Below are positions 11,665 to 23,459 of a DNA stretch of 64,000 bases, one piece after another. A model generated the notes under the pieces. That model did not search any database. It worked only from the letters and a program-made list of their open reading frames with translations, and was not told where the DNA came from. How positions within the stretch are numbered: the first letter of the stretch is position 1; the number at the start of each line of letters is the position of its first letter. The translations under genes and the position numbers were made by a program. This DNA is from Ochromonas danica (lineage: Eukaryota; Sar; Chrysophyceae; Chromulinales; Chromulinaceae): contig VKHL01000001.1 in the NCBI GenBank assembly GCA_015146655.1, forward strand, positions 595,644 through 659,643. The letters are read 5' to 3'.

Positions 11665-13836
11665 TTATTTGGTGGGGCGCTCATCCGGAGGAATAGTCAC
11701 AGGAATAGGCTGTGGTTCCGGTTCAGAGGTAGCGAAGACTGTTTTCATCAAAAGAATGTAAATCACTCCTGCAACTGCGATAGCTCCAACAACAGAGCCA
11801 ATCACAATACCAGCGATAGCTCCTCCTGATAACTTAGAGGAGCTGCTGTCGTCATCATCGCTGGGAGTATAAGGAGTGGCAACCATGAATATAGCTGAGA
11901 AATCTTCGAAAGAGATCGATCCCCAGCCTGTCACGGGATCCCACCCTTTAGCTGTGTGGAATCCAGTGTCGCAACAAGGCACAGTGCCATCATTATTCAT
12001 AGAGCAGCAGAAGTTGCTACCAGAGGTAACGTCAGTGAAGGAGGCACCGTACTTGTTGCCTAGACCTTCGAAGTTGTTGATGCCAACACTATACAGTGTA
12101 GGATTCAGGAATCCAATGGAACTGAGGTTTTGAGCTTTGCGTGCAGCATTCACGAGAGACACAAAGGCGGCCATAACGGGAGACGAACAAGATGTACCAT
12201 ATAGTCCAACAAAGCTGCCATTGACGACAACTTGGTAGTTTGCACCAAGAAGAGCGATATCTGGGTAGCCTCTGCCAGATCCGTATCCGGGCGCTGGCTT
12301 AGTGCTGCTGTTGAGTTGGGAGAAATACTGACTGATGGCTTTCTTTTGCCAATTAGGAACACCATAGTAGTTTGAAAATCCTCCACCTGAAGTAATTACT
12401 CCGTTTAGGCTGGCCTGGCATGCTATCTCAGCCTTTCCTTGTTCGGGACCCATAGTGGCGCCGACAGCCGTCACCCATGGACTAGTGGCAGGATAGTCAG
12501 GAACATAACCATTGCTACCTTCCTATAATAGCAGCATGATTAGTCACCACAGTCAAATATTCACTGATTGATTGTAGCAATATGATCTACTGTACCTTTC
12601 CAGCACAAAGACAAACTTCATTATTCGGATCCTTGTCGATAGCACCATCATCACCAGAAGAAACAGTCACAGTAACTCCCAAGGCAGCCAATATAGCTGC
12701 TTCATCATCGAATTGTTTGAGAACACTGTTATCAGTAGATGGCTCGTCAGATCCCCAAGACATGGAATTGGACAGAGACGGATGAGCTTCATCAGCAACG
12801 TCTATCAACCATCTGCATTCATAACACTCATTATTTGTAGTCAGAAGGAAAGGAATGCATCGAGGACTTACGCCACGAAGGGATCAGTGGTCGTATTGCC
12901 GTTGACCCACCAGTAGATGGAAGAAGTCTTCTGAGCAACACCCATGATGAACTGAATATCGAGATTACCTTCGTAGCAATCAACACTATTGGACAGACAA
13001 TTGGCGGGCCATGTAGAATGATTACCAATTGATATAGCACTTTGCACGGTTAGGTTGTTCTCTTTCTGGAACTTTTCGAGGTCTGCTGGGGAAAAGTCCT
13101 CGTTGTTAGTCTCGAAAACTGACTGATTGATGGAGGCACTGCCAATGTTACTAGAGATCTTGTAATAACTGTTCAAAAACGACACTGTGACACCTCCACT
13201 GGCAGCGGCGGTAGATATCTCATCGCCTCTTAAACGTCTCACAGACAACTGGGTCTTGAATTCTCCTGTGGGAGAATGATACTTCTTCTTGATCACAGGT
13301 GGAGCTTGTACCGTGTTAAAGATGGTAGCGATGTCTTCATGGAGGTGATCGGGCAGAGAATACTCCAGAGCACGAACAGAGGTCTTCCCCGTGCGACGGT
13401 CGTGAAAGTCATGGAACTCAGTTTGTAGTACTTCTTCCCAAGTCGAAATCGGAGCATGAGCCTTGATATAATCTCCTCGACGTGACACCCACGTCACAGA
13501 CACACCCTCGTGAGACTTCAGCCAAGCTTGGACACGTTGAGAAGCTTCCTCATTCACAACCAAGTCATCCACTTCCGAAACACTCAACCATTGCTGGTAC
13601 AACGGGTTCCCCGGAGTGGCTCGCTCGATGGCTAAGGCTTTCAAAGATTCCATATTCTTCTTGTTCACGGCCACCACCACTTCGTGCGAAGCATGAGGAA
13701 CTGCTCGTCCCTTTCGAACATAGGATGTTCTTGTCTTTTGCTTGGCAACAAGAGAGTACTGATGAGCAAAGCACGAATTGGCCATAAGAAGGCCTACAAG
13801 CATAAGCAAACGAAGGAAGTTCTGAGGTCGCTTCAT
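11665..13836 (-). CDS. sedolisin (S53) serine-carboxyl peptidase with C-terminal membrane anchor, copy A
   Basis: Three exons (13836-12872, 12812-12596, 12522-11665), 679 residues. Sedolisins are acid-active proteases (tripeptidyl-peptidase I/kumamolisin family) made as zymogens. The sequence has a signal peptide ending at CFA, a propeptide of about 180 residues and a full catalytic set: Glu289 and Asp293 in YEGNLDIQF, the oxyanion Asp376 in SSGDDGA, and Ser505 in GTSCSSP. The usual Ca-site region (WDPVTGWG) follows. The C-terminus has an Asp/Ser-rich spacer and one membrane helix (GGAIAGIVIGSVVGAIAVAG, continuing to ILLM), making it a type I membrane protease on the cell surface or in lysosomes/vacuoles. 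Its neighbour at 14813-16963 is a tandem paralog. Confidence 0.92.
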
Positions 13837-14812
13837 TCTATCGTAGCAGTGGTACGGTAGAAGAAGGTTAATTTAGATATGAAGCTGGTTTGCACTGATT
13901 TCTGCTGTTGAACTGCGGCGGTTAAACAGATCGCAGAGGTGATTGATGGGCAGTGATCGCCGATTTTGCAAACGAATTTTGGTGCCGGGTGGCAGAATTC
14001 AAATTTGCTGAATTACACAAAGATCAATTAAATTCACAATAGAAGAGAACGTAGTCTAAACATTTAAAACAATGTAACATTATTATTATTTTTAGCAAGT
14101 TTATCAAATTTGCTTAAGGATGTCATATTATTAGATGTCGGATGATGCGAGTTCTTAGGCATTTTAGGTGTTGTCAAGTGTTTGTAGAGGTGTTTTAGTT
14201 TGGCAGACTAATGCTCTGGTCTTGTAGTGATGTGATGGCTATGTGCACTATATTACCTTCACTAGTCTATGCATACAATCAATTCTTCTGTTAAAGAACG
14301 TATCGCATTATCACAATGCTATGAACTATCAAGCATCATCCTCGACAAATGGTCATGTAAAACTTTAGTTCGACCACGCTGGGCCCCGATTTGATTGATC
14401 ATCTTGTTAGCCTCGGTCTTTCCCAATGAGAATAGGGGTCGGGAGAACTACCAGTATAAGCCTCTTTCAGGTTTGAAAGGGATTATCTGACCATTCTGTA
14501 CTCTACAACTATATTTGAACAGAACGTCAGATCACAAAGAGTTCAAAGTGGAGAAGCATCAAATTGATGTCTGGAAAAGGAGAAATAAAGGAAACTATGT
14601 TTGTTTGATAAGCACTTAAATTATAGAGTATATGTATTTCTATCCAACAATAACCTTTTACCATAGTGGCATCGAATTATGACCTTGATTAGTGGACACA
14701 TTCGGCCGCACATAAGAATATAGGAAGAACTGCATTAATGTCTAAGAGGAACCTCAAAAAACCATTCTAACAACGTACTGGCTTATAACTACTATTCCCT
14801 TTCCTCGACTAG
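13837..14812. other. spacer between tandem sedolisin genes
   Basis: About 975 bp without a supported gene. It contains the copy A promoter and the copy B 3' region. Mostly AT-rich unique sequence. It shows no obvious transposon ends, and I saw no similarity to the 5' flank of copy B. Confidence 0.6.
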
Positions 14813-16963
14813 TTATTTCGAAGGAATAGTAGTGGGAATAGTTTGCTGTCCAGCCTGAGAGCCAGCGAAAACTGTTTTCATCAAGATCAGGTAAATCACT
14901 CCTGCAACTGCGATAGCTCCAACAACAGAGCCAATCACAATACCAGCGATAGCTCCTCCTGATAACTTAGAGGAGCTGCTGTCGTCATCATCGCTGGGAG
15001 TATAAGGAGTGGCAACCATGAATATAGCTGAGAAATCTTCGAAAGAGATCGATCCCCAGCCTGTCACGGGATCCCACCCTTTAGCTGTGTGGAATCCAGT
15101 GTCGCAACAAGGCACAGTGCCATCATTATTCATAGAGCAGCAGAAGTTGTTACCAGAGGTAATATCATTGAAGGAGGCATCGTACTTGTTGCCTAGACCT
15201 TCGAAGTTGTTGATGCCAACACTATACAGTGTAGGATTCAGCAATCCAATGGAACTGAGGTTTTGAGCCTTGCGTGCAGCATTCACAAGAGACACAAAGG
15301 CGGCCATAACGGGAGACGAACAAGATGTACCATAAGTGCCTTCAATGGTACCGTTGACGACAACTTGGTAGTTTGCACCAAGAAGAGCGATATCTGGGTA
15401 GCCTCTGCCAGAAGAATATCCAGACACTGGCTTAGTGCTGCTATTGAGTTGGGAGAAATACTGACTGATGGCTTTCTTTTGCCAACTAGGAACGCCATAA
15501 TAAGTCGAAAATCCTCCACCTGAAGTAATTACTCCATTTTGGCTAGCCTGGCATGCGATCTCAGCCTTTCCTTCTTCTGGACCCATAGTGGCGCCGACAG
15601 CCGTCACCCATGGACTAGTGGCAGGGAATGATGGTAAATAACCATTGCTACCTTCCTATAATAACAGCATCATCAATCAGAGTTATACAATCAGCCAAAT
15701 AGAGGGACAGAGTATAGGGCTTCACCTGGCCAGCACAAAGACAAACTTCATTCTCATCCTTGTCCATAGCACCATTATCGCCAGAAGACACAGTCACAGT
15801 AACTCCCAAGGCAGCCAATATAGCTGCTTCATCATCGAATTGTTTGAGAACACTGTGATCGGTAGCTGCTTCATCAGCACCCCAAGACATGGAATTGGAC
15901 AGAGACGGATGGGCCTCATTTGCTACATCCGCAATCCATCTGTTAACAAATTGTTCATTACTTTCACGAAACGCAAAGAAAACCCAAAGCGATAAGGAAC
16001 TTACGCCACGAAGGAATCAGTGGTCTGATTGTCGCTGACCCACCAGTAGATGGAAGAAGTCATCTGAGCAACACCCATGATGAACTGAATATCGAGATTG
16101 CCTTCACCACAATCCGTACCATTCGCTAAACAGTTATAGGTTGAATGGTCACCAATTGATATAGCACTTTGCACGGTAAGGTTGTTCTCTTTCTGGAACT
16201 GGGTGAGATCTTTCGGCGAAAAGTACTCATTCGAAGTCTCGAAAACTGACTGATTGATGGAAGCACTACCAATGTTACTAGAGATCTTGTAATAGCTGTT
16301 CAAAAACGACACTGTGACACCTCCACTGGCAGCGGCGGTAGATATCTCATCGCCTCTTAAACGTCTCACAGACAACTGGGTCTTGAATTCTCCTGTGGGA
16401 GAATGATACTTCTTCTTGATCACAGGTGGAGCTTGTACCGTGTTAAAGATGGTAGCGATGTCTTCATGGAGGTGATCGGGCAGAGAATACTCCAGAGCAC
16501 GAACAGAGGTCTTCCCCGTGCGACGGTCGTGAAAGTCATGGAACTCAGTTTGTAGTACTTCTTCCCAAGTCGAAATCGGAGCATGAGCCTTGATATAATC
16601 TCCTCGACGTGACACCCACGTCACAGACACACCCTCGTGAGACTTCAGCCAAGCTTGGACACGTTGAGAAGCTTCCTCATTCACAACCAAGTCATCCACT
16701 TCCGAAACACTCAACCATTGCTGGTACAACGGGTTCCCCGGAGTGGCTCGCTCGATGGCTAAGGCTTTCAAAGATTCCATATTCTTCTTGTTCACGGCCA
16801 CCACCACTTCGTGCGAAGCATGAGGAACTGCACGTCCCTTTCGAACATAGGATGTTCTTGTCTTTTGCTTGGCAACAAGAGAGTACTGATGAGCAAAGCA
16901 CGAGTTGGCCATAAGAAGGCCTACAATCATAATCAAACGAAGGAAGTTCTGAGGTCGCTTCAT
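14813..16963 (-). CDS. sedolisin (S53) serine-carboxyl peptidase with C-terminal membrane anchor, copy B
   Basis: Three exons (16963-16005, 15939-15726, 15655-14813), 671 residues, with the same exon structure and splice phases as copy A. The catalytic motifs are intact: CGEGNLDIQF (Glu and Asp), SSGDNGA (oxyanion Asp) and GTSCSSP (Ser). From residue 24 through about 244 the two proteins are identical, whereas the segment next to the catalytic Glu and the short cytoplasmic tail differ, ending in TTIPSK rather than PPDERPTK. The frame stays open above 16963 but has no ATG, and MKRPQNFLRL matches the start of copy A. The intron sequences have diverged between copies. Confidence 0.92.
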
Positions 16964-17734
16964 TCTATCGCAGCACAAAAGAAGATGTGAGGTGATGAAT
17001 AATTGTGGCAAAGGCAGAAGGTCGACGTGAACGGTCAACTCTTCCCTGTTTCAACAGGCGGGGCAGGAAAGTTGCGCACAAAGATTTCGCTGGGGCAACA
17101 AAGTTTGGCTCACACACACAAAGCGGGAGACCAAACACTTTAAGTTCACATTCCTGGGGGGTTGGGATATGTTGTGTGCCAGACTATACAAGTACTCCAT
17201 ACCAGACACTATATTATGGAGAAGTTTCACATTATATATTGAAAATTTCTCAAATTTTCTATTTTTATAGATATGGAAGTTTTCTTCATTGTTAAGGTTT
17301 AGGCCTACCAGACACAGAAGTGGCAGCCAGGTGCCAAAATATCTTCGCATATTGGCACTGCCAACACTCATCGAAGCAAAGACTGAGGATCATCGAAGCA
17401 AAAACTGAGGAGCGGTTGCACCAAACTCAGATGTGTCGGTTTCTGTCAATAGATGCCCACAATAGGTTTGATGCTTCGAATACTATTTCATACTACCATA
17501 AGCTGAACTTTAAGTTAATAGTGAAAAGCCACACCATATTTTGTATTGGTACAGAGATTTAAAGTTCAGAACCTTGTTAAAGGCACCAACGTGATTCCGG
17601 ACGGGCTAAGCTATTCTAACCATGCTGCTGAGTTACTCAAGCCCATAGTCCGCTCCAGTACAAGGAACCTAACATTTAATCATGTCAAGGCTGACTATTT
17701 ACAAAAGTACAAACTGTGGCGAATAAAAAGAGCC
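16964..17734. other. intergenic region with possible retroelement remnant
   Basis: About 770 bp between copy B of the sedolisin pair and CutC. It holds a 23-bp imperfect duplication around 17371-17411 (CATCGAAGCAAAGACTGAGG-like). A plus-strand frame at 17546-17720 resembles the end of a Ty3/gypsy RNase H region; see findings. No intact gene. Confidence 0.5.
17546..17734 (+). pseudogene. possible Ty3/gypsy RNase H-end fragment
   Basis: The frame reads VQRFKVQNLVKGTNVIPDGL and then SYSNHAAELLKP. Ty3/gypsy polyproteins end their RNase H/connection region with a pattern of the type LQ.F.F.I.Y..G..NV.ADALSR, and this matches in order and spacing, with PDGLSY for ADALSR. No reverse transcriptase, integrase zinc finger or LTR was seen nearby, and the frame runs into the antisense of CutC, so this would be a short relic. 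Chance resemblance is possible. Confidence 0.35.
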
Positions 17735-18721
17735 CTATTGATTATCATCCTCACAATCAACAGAAAGTTCTCTCCATGTCTTCTCAGCTGCCAACACAAG
17801 AGCTTCGACACGAACAGCTTGTGTGCACATATAAGAAATCATTTCAGGAGCAACACAAGCAGTACCAGCAGAAACAACCATAGCCTCGAGCATTGTAGTT
17901 GGTTGAACACTTGTCAATTGGGTAACTGCGGCACCAGCATGAATAGCAGTCACATTAGAACCACGGATAACCTCTGAGACAGTCTCTTCGCTAATTCCCG
18001 CTGCAGCAACGACTTCAAGAAGACCTTTACATTTCTTCACAATATCTCCTAGCTTACCATTTTGAGCTGCAAGCAAGGCAGAAGTCTCTTGTCCAGAAGT
18101 CAATAGACGATCACAATTAATCAAGAGAATATCATCAATTGCTGCCTGCCAATCTGCACATAAATCAAATGCACGATGGAAAGTTAACATCATTCCTTGA
18201 GATAGTTTACGAATAACTCTCATTCGCTCAATATCAACTTTTCCTTGAGTAGTCAACATCCCACACACGATACCATCCGCTCCGGCCACTTTCGCAGCTA
18301 TTACATCCCTTTGTATTAAATCAAACTCTTCATCAGAATAAATGAAATCACCAGGACGAGGGCGTATCAAAACATGTAATTCAACTTCCGTTCCTCGTAC
18401 CAGAAAGGCACATTGTTCAATTAACCCGAAGGATGGGGTGGTTCCTCCTTCACTGCGATTACTACAAAGCTCTAAGGAATGAGCACCTCCATGGAAAGCT
18501 TGTTTAGCAGAATGATAATCGGAGACACAGATTTCAACATATGGACCATCTGATTTTCGTTTCTTGAATTGATCAAGATAGAAAGAGGATAATGTAGGAG
18601 GTGACTCAATCTCAGGATCCTTTGTCCACGGTAGCCAACCTTCATAGATCAACAAATAGGATCCTATTCCTATTACAGCAATGGCCGTGATAGTTCCAGC
18701 AAATTTTATTGTTCCATCCAT
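17735..18721 (-). CDS. CUTC: CutC-family copper homeostasis protein, membrane-anchored
   Basis: Single exon, 328 residues. CutC is a TIM-barrel protein linked to copper handling; its biochemical role is unsettled. The barrel starts at about residue 60 with YVEICVSDYHSAKQAFHGGA, then has SLELCSNRSEGGTTPSFGLI, the motif VLIRPRPGDFIYSDEE, ADGIVCGMLTTQGKVD, TFHRAFDLCADW and LLTSGQETSALL, and ends near IHAGAAV. This covers the whole family core. Odd feature: a hydrophobic N-terminal segment (TITAIAVIGIGSYLLIYEGW) not found in bacterial CutC, suggesting a membrane anchor or signal. The C-terminal extension of about 60 residues has a Cys pair. Start ATG at 18721. Confidence 0.9.
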   Translation of the reverse strand: MDGTIKFAGTITAIAVIGIGSYLLIYEGWLPWTKDPEIESPPTLSSFYLDQFKKRKSDGPYVEICVSDYHSAKQAFHGGAHSLELCSNRSEGGTTPSFGLIEQCAFLVRGTEVELHVLIRPRPGDFIYSDEEFDLIQRDVIAAKVAGADGIVCGMLTTQGKVDIERMRVIRKLSQGMMLTFHRAFDLCADWQAAIDDILLINCDRLLTSGQETSALLAAQNGKLGDIVKKCKGLLEVVAAAGISEETVSEVIRGSNVTAIHAGAAVTQLTSVQPTTMLEAMVVSAGTACVAPEMISYMCTQAVRVEALVLAAEKTWRELSVDCEDDNQ

Positions 18722-18880
18722 TGTTGGGATGTGATTTCACAACTGTTCACCCAAGAATTACACAATTGTCTTAACAAGCACAAAGGAAATACGTAAATTA
18801 ATGCGACCTGCGGCAATGTCGACGAAAATGTTTAACAAGTGATTACATGAAAAATTTGCTACGTTAAGAAACAAGTGACC

Positions 18881-20548
18881 TCAATTATTATCTTGGTGTG
18901 AGAATTCAAAATAAAAGAATCTGCGAATAAGCTTATTCAACCATAGTGTAGATAAAGCGGCAAGACCCGACGGAACCAATCCAAGCAATCCTTTTTTAGG
19001 ATAAAGAACAAAAGGTGCGATCGTCCCTGCAATTATTATTAGGGAACGAAGAGCTCGGAGATTACGTACAGTTTGTTGGCAGACCACGCAGTTCTTAGTG
19101 TGCATTTCATAGACGTTAAATAACTGTTCTGGAGGCAACACATCAGGCAGTTTGGCATTGTCTTTCGCCCAAATAGGTCCACCTTGCGCTTTAGTGCTAA
19201 TCCAATTGCGCAGAGCATTTAGAGAGACATCTTGATTATTAGGCAAGAATTGAGGTGCTAGAAAGGTTCGAGCATTGCTAGTCACATTGACTCCCTCAGG
19301 GAAGCGGCCAAAGGCATAGCCGAAGTTACTGGTTACCTTCCGTTCTTGCTTGTGCAAGAATACCATATCCTGCACAATGAAAAGGTTGGAGACAAGATGA
19401 GAGAGCCAATGAGGAACTAGTTTTCCCCAAGAATACAGTCCCATATTTCCAACCCATTTAGATTTCTTGCCTGCGATAATCATCGTTGCAAGAATATGTC
19501 GACAGTGTCCAGGCATAGTAGGTACACAATATGCTGCAAGCCCCAACTGTCCACCATCTTTACGCACATTGTTGATTTTGTTTAAACAAGGTGGACGAAA
19601 GTCCGTCATGGTATGAGAATCAAATCGATTATTGACCGGATTGCAACGAAATTTAAACCCAATATCTTCAGGGTATGCTTCATTGAACTCACCTCCAGCA
19701 ACAACTGGGATTTCGGTTCTACTAGGTACACGAGTAATATTAAGAGGTTTGGGGTCCAGATAACGACTACCACCTCTTCCATGATGACTGACCACTACAT
19801 GAGTAGGATCTAACGTATTCTCCATGAAATAGTCCCAACCATAAGGCAGATCACGAATATCATAGATAATTAGAGCAATACGTTTCCTAATTTCAGGATC
19901 TTCTAACTCTTCAATTAGGTGGGGTTGTTTAAGACTCGCAGCTAATGCAGCATCACTTCCAGGTCCACCACTCTTCCCCCAACACCAGATCAATCCTTGA
20001 TCATAGCGTACAGGATGAACTCTTGCACAACTTTTCTCATTCTTACAAAGTTGACGTTCTTTGGCAGGAGAATCAGCTTGAGGCATACGAGTACATTTCC
20101 CATCATCATCGAATTCCCAAGCATGATAGGCACATAGTAGCTTTCCATTCTTTTCTACTCTCCCTTCAGAGAGAGGGACTAGACGATGAGGGCAATAGTC
20201 TTCAAAGACATTCCATTTATTGCCATCAAACCAAATCACCAAATCCTTACCCAGTAACTTTGCAGGATGAGGTTTCTTCTTATCCAGAAACTTCTCCACA
20301 GCAATAGGATACCATTGATTCTCCCAGTCAAACAGTTTTGAGGTGGTTGAAGGTTCAGAAGTGATAGTTGAAGGTTCAGAGTCCACAGCTAAATTAACTC
20401 TATGCCAACGAGAAAAGACTGATTGCTTTTCATCTCTTGAAGAATAACGAGAAAGAAATGAGGAGGTAGATGTTGAAAATGTCTTGAAACTCTTTACATA
20501 ATGTAAAGGGAAGCCTATTAAGATAATAAGAAGGAAGAGACTCACCAT
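18881..20548 (-). CDS. plastid Rieske oxygenase, pheophorbide a oxygenase (PAO)/PTC52/TIC55-like
   Basis: Single exon, 555 residues from the first ATG. The N-terminus is a signal peptide (MVSLFLLIILIGFPLHYVKS) followed by FKTFSTSTSSF, a plastid transit sequence. The Rieske [2Fe-2S] site is CPH (Cys119, His121) and CAYH (Cys139, His142). The mononuclear-iron region includes DYFMENTLDPTHVVVSHHG, with the usual Asp and His ligands. A C-terminal NCVVCQQ (Cys487/Cys490) is the redox CxxC of the PAO/TIC55/PTC52 group, next to two membrane segments (about 500-540). In this family, members open pheophorbide or hydroxylate tetrapyrroles using plastid ferredoxin; which substrate applies here cannot be decided from sequence alone. 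Confidence 0.88.
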   Translation of the reverse strand: MVSLFLLIILIGFPLHYVKSFKTFSTSTSSFLSRYSSRDEKQSVFSRWHRVNLAVDSEPSTITSEPSTTSKLFDWENQWYPIAVEKFLDKKKPHPAKLLGKDLVIWFDGNKWNVFEDYCPHRLVPLSEGRVEKNGKLLCAYHAWEFDDDGKCTRMPQADSPAKERQLCKNEKSCARVHPVRYDQGLIWCWGKSGGPGSDAALAASLKQPHLIEELEDPEIRKRIALIIYDIRDLPYGWDYFMENTLDPTHVVVSHHGRGGSRYLDPKPLNITRVPSRTEIPVVAGGEFNEAYPEDIGFKFRCNPVNNRFDSHTMTDFRPPCLNKINNVRKDGGQLGLAAYCVPTMPGHCRHILATMIIAGKKSKWVGNMGLYSWGKLVPHWLSHLVSNLFIVQDMVFLHKQERKVTSNFGYAFGRFPEGVNVTSNARTFLAPQFLPNNQDVSLNALRNWISTKAQGGPIWAKDNAKLPDVLPPEQLFNVYEMHTKNCVVCQQTVRNLRALRSLIIIAGTIAPFVLYPKKGLLGLVPSGLAALSTLWLNKLIRRFFYFEFSHQDNN

Positions 20549-20885
20549 GAATATGATATTACAGAATTGTATACTGTGATTACACTTAGTTGATGATTTT
20601 GTTGTAGTTGCACTGAGTAATCTTGTGTTGTCAAATGACTGCAAGAGAGAGAGAGGATGAAGTTGAGGCAACAGAGGACGACGTTACGACATGGAATCCA
20701 CGTGGAATCCACTCTGCAACCTAGTCCAGATAGCTATATCTGGTCATCTAGCCCTTGATTGAGTGACATTGATTGATCTCCTATCAAGATCTTGTGGTTT
20801 TCTCTGTATCATTCAGAAGAACATATCACAAGAAAAAAAGAAAAAAAGAAGAAGAAGAAGACATAACGAATCAAAGAGATAAAAT
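20549..20885. promoter_or_regulatory. divergent promoter region of PAO-like gene and CCDC93
   Basis: About 337 bp separates the two ATGs, which face away from each other, so both promoters lie here. An A-rich purine tract (AAAGAAAAAAAGAAGAAGAAG) precedes the CCDC93 ATG. No TATA box is clear. Confidence 0.5.
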
Positions 20886-23459
20886 ATGGATCAAACTTCT
20901 GAAACTGAAAAAGAATATCAACGTAATAAATACAATGAGATCATTGAGATTCTCTTATCTGCTGGTTATTTTCGTGCACGTATTCATACTTTAAGTGAAT
21001 TTGATAAAGTTGTTGGTGGATTATGTTGGTGTATAACATCAAGTGGTGAAAGTGTTGATGTTGATATTCTTTTCCAAGAAAATCTTACTATAGGACAGAA
21101 GATCTCCTTATCAGAAGCTATTGTGACTGCTTTAAGAAAGATGGGTTGTCCTGCACCAATTCAACCTCATCAAATACAAGGTGGTGTAGGTGGTGCTGAT
21201 TATCCAGCTATTCATCAAGTGATTGTCTGGCTTGTGAAGAAATATTTTGAAAGACGAGTTGAACGTGAACAACAATTACGATCTTATTCCGTCTTCCAAT
21301 TCTCTAAGAATTATCATCTACCCACTGATCCTGACACTTCTTTTCTTTCTCCAACCTTAGCGAAGATTGCTTATCGTCATAAAGCAACACGTCTTTTCAA
21401 GCGAAAAACTCTTCGTAAAGAAACAGAAGAGACACGTGTTCGTTCTTGTTTATTGGAGTTTGGTGAAACATTTGCTAAACTAGGTGGTCTAATAGTAGAT
21501 GAGCAAAGTGTAGCTGTAGGTGGTGGAAGGATCAATGTGAAGGGTTCAGCCTTAGATGGCGTTGCTGACTCTGTTCAAGGTGCTGCTGGTGGTGGTACTA
21601 TCAACTCGTCTGAAGCTGTGAGAAATGGTGGGGCTGCAGTGGGTAGCGACTCTGCTGTCCCTTCTGGTAGTTCCGCCCCCGTGATCTCGGCTACTAAATC
21701 TACAACAGCTCAAGAACTTTCCAAGACCCTGCCAGGCTCTACTCTCTCTACTCCTTCGCCAAATGTTCCAGGTACAGCTCCGAGTGGTGGTGGTAAAATC
21801 CCTGTGGGTGCAGTAGGAGGTGCTGCCTTCGATCCTGCCTCCATTCTTGAAGCCAGAAGCAGACTTTCCAAAAGAGAAACTCCCTCCTCTGCTCACACTC
21901 ATCAACAGCAGTCTACTGTCCAATCATCTGGTAGCAAAAGTGAGGTGGTGGCTGGTAGTGAAAGCGCTCCCATTCTGTTGGACTCCATTGATGTTGTCAT
22001 GGCTGACTTGACTCGTCTTGATATCAATGAGTTGAGTGGTTTCGAAAAGCAGTTGGCAAGAGCAGCGAAAGAGGCAAAGAAAGATGAGATCTTGTTTGCT
22101 GAAAAGGTCTCTCGCGAAGAATCGGAGCTGATGCAGCAGATGCATCAAATTGATGAGGGTACGGTAGCTGCTATCAGCGGGGCACAGATTGGAAATATTG
22201 TCGGACTTGGAGCTGACGAGATTTCATCTGCTGCTGCAATGTATGAAGCGGAGCTTCAAGAGGCAAAGAAGGAGCTTGATGAGAGTCTAGCCACTGGAAG
22301 ACTTGGAGCTGCAGCTACTTTTACTCGACAGATGCAAGGCTTATTGAAGCAGCAAGATGATCTCTCAGTCAAAGAAAAGGACATATTGGCCAAGATAGCC
22401 TTGTTGGAAGAGCGAAGCAAAGTTGCAGATGAGGAAAAGGCCTCTGCTTTGGAGTACATCGAGCAACTCAAGTTTCAGTTTAAGAAGTTCTCGGATCTAG
22501 AGTCTGCCAGCTTACAGCAGAAGGAGTTAGCCACTATTAAGAATCTCATGGCTTTGAATGAATCTTTGAAAGTGAAAGAAGCTGACTTCAAAAGTCAATG
22601 CAAGTCCAAGAGACAGGAGTTCCTTGATAAGATTCGTGCCATTGATGAAGAAGAAGATGAAAATACCCCTGAGATGCAGCAACAGAAGCAAATAGAGGAA
22701 ATGCACACCAAAGTGCTTGCAAAATTCAACCGTTTACGCCAGTTGTTAGCCGAGGTCAACTTGGAGGTAGCTTCAGCTTCTCGTCAGATCGATGATACCC
22801 CCAGTCGCACGGAGCTCATCCAGTATGAGCGACGCTTTGTGGAACTCTATCAACAAGTTGCTTGGAAGCTGGAAGAGACGAGGAAATATTACGATATGTA
22901 CAATACGTTGGAGAGCACCTTAACCTTCATTCAAAAAGAGGTGGGTGGTGTTTTTGTTGCCATTTTCTCACTGATCTGATTTTATGGTTTATTCTATTTG
23001 TGACTTCTCTTTGTCTTGTAGATCAAACTCTTGAACTCAATCAGCGAGAACTTTGCAGAGGCTATGAGATCCGCGCAGTCTAAGACAGAATTCTCCAAGC
23101 AGTTTGAAGGAATTGTGAAGGGTGTAGAGGTACTGAATCTATCGCTATTTTTGTTACGCACTTGAATTAATTTTCTTGATATGTATTGCAATTGATTCTT
23201 TCTAGGAATCGTTGCGTAGACAAGAGGTCACGTTGAATCAAAAGCAGCAGCGACTTGAAGAATTGAAACAAACCTATCAAAATGTTAGAAATTCCTCCTT
23301 TCATCGCCTGAAGTTGCTTTTGTTTAATTTCGTTCCTTCGCATGACAGTATGTGGATGAGCAACGCCGTTACTACAAGGCTGTCAAGGATTTCCAGGACG
23401 AATGCAACAAGAATGAATGGCTTCTGGGAAAGTTGGAACAACTCAAGACCCAACACTAG
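20886..23459 (+). CDS. CCDC93: CCDC93, CCC-complex subunit
   Basis: Four exons (20886-22940, 23022-23129, 23206-23283, 23349-23459), 783 residues. CCDC93 pairs with CCDC22 and COMMD proteins in the CCC complex, which works with retriever and WASH in endosomal recycling. The N-terminal CH-like domain is unmistakable: IIEILLSAGYFRARIHTLSE, FDKVVGGLCWCITSS, VDVDILFQENLTIGQKISL and HQIQGG..., then WLVKKYFERR and RSYSVFQFSK. The middle (about 220-400) is Gly/Ser/Ala-rich and disordered. The remainder is coiled coil, ending with YYKAVKDFQDECNKNEWLL, which matches the family C-terminus. Exon 4 is needed for that match, which supports all three junctions. Confidence 0.93.
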
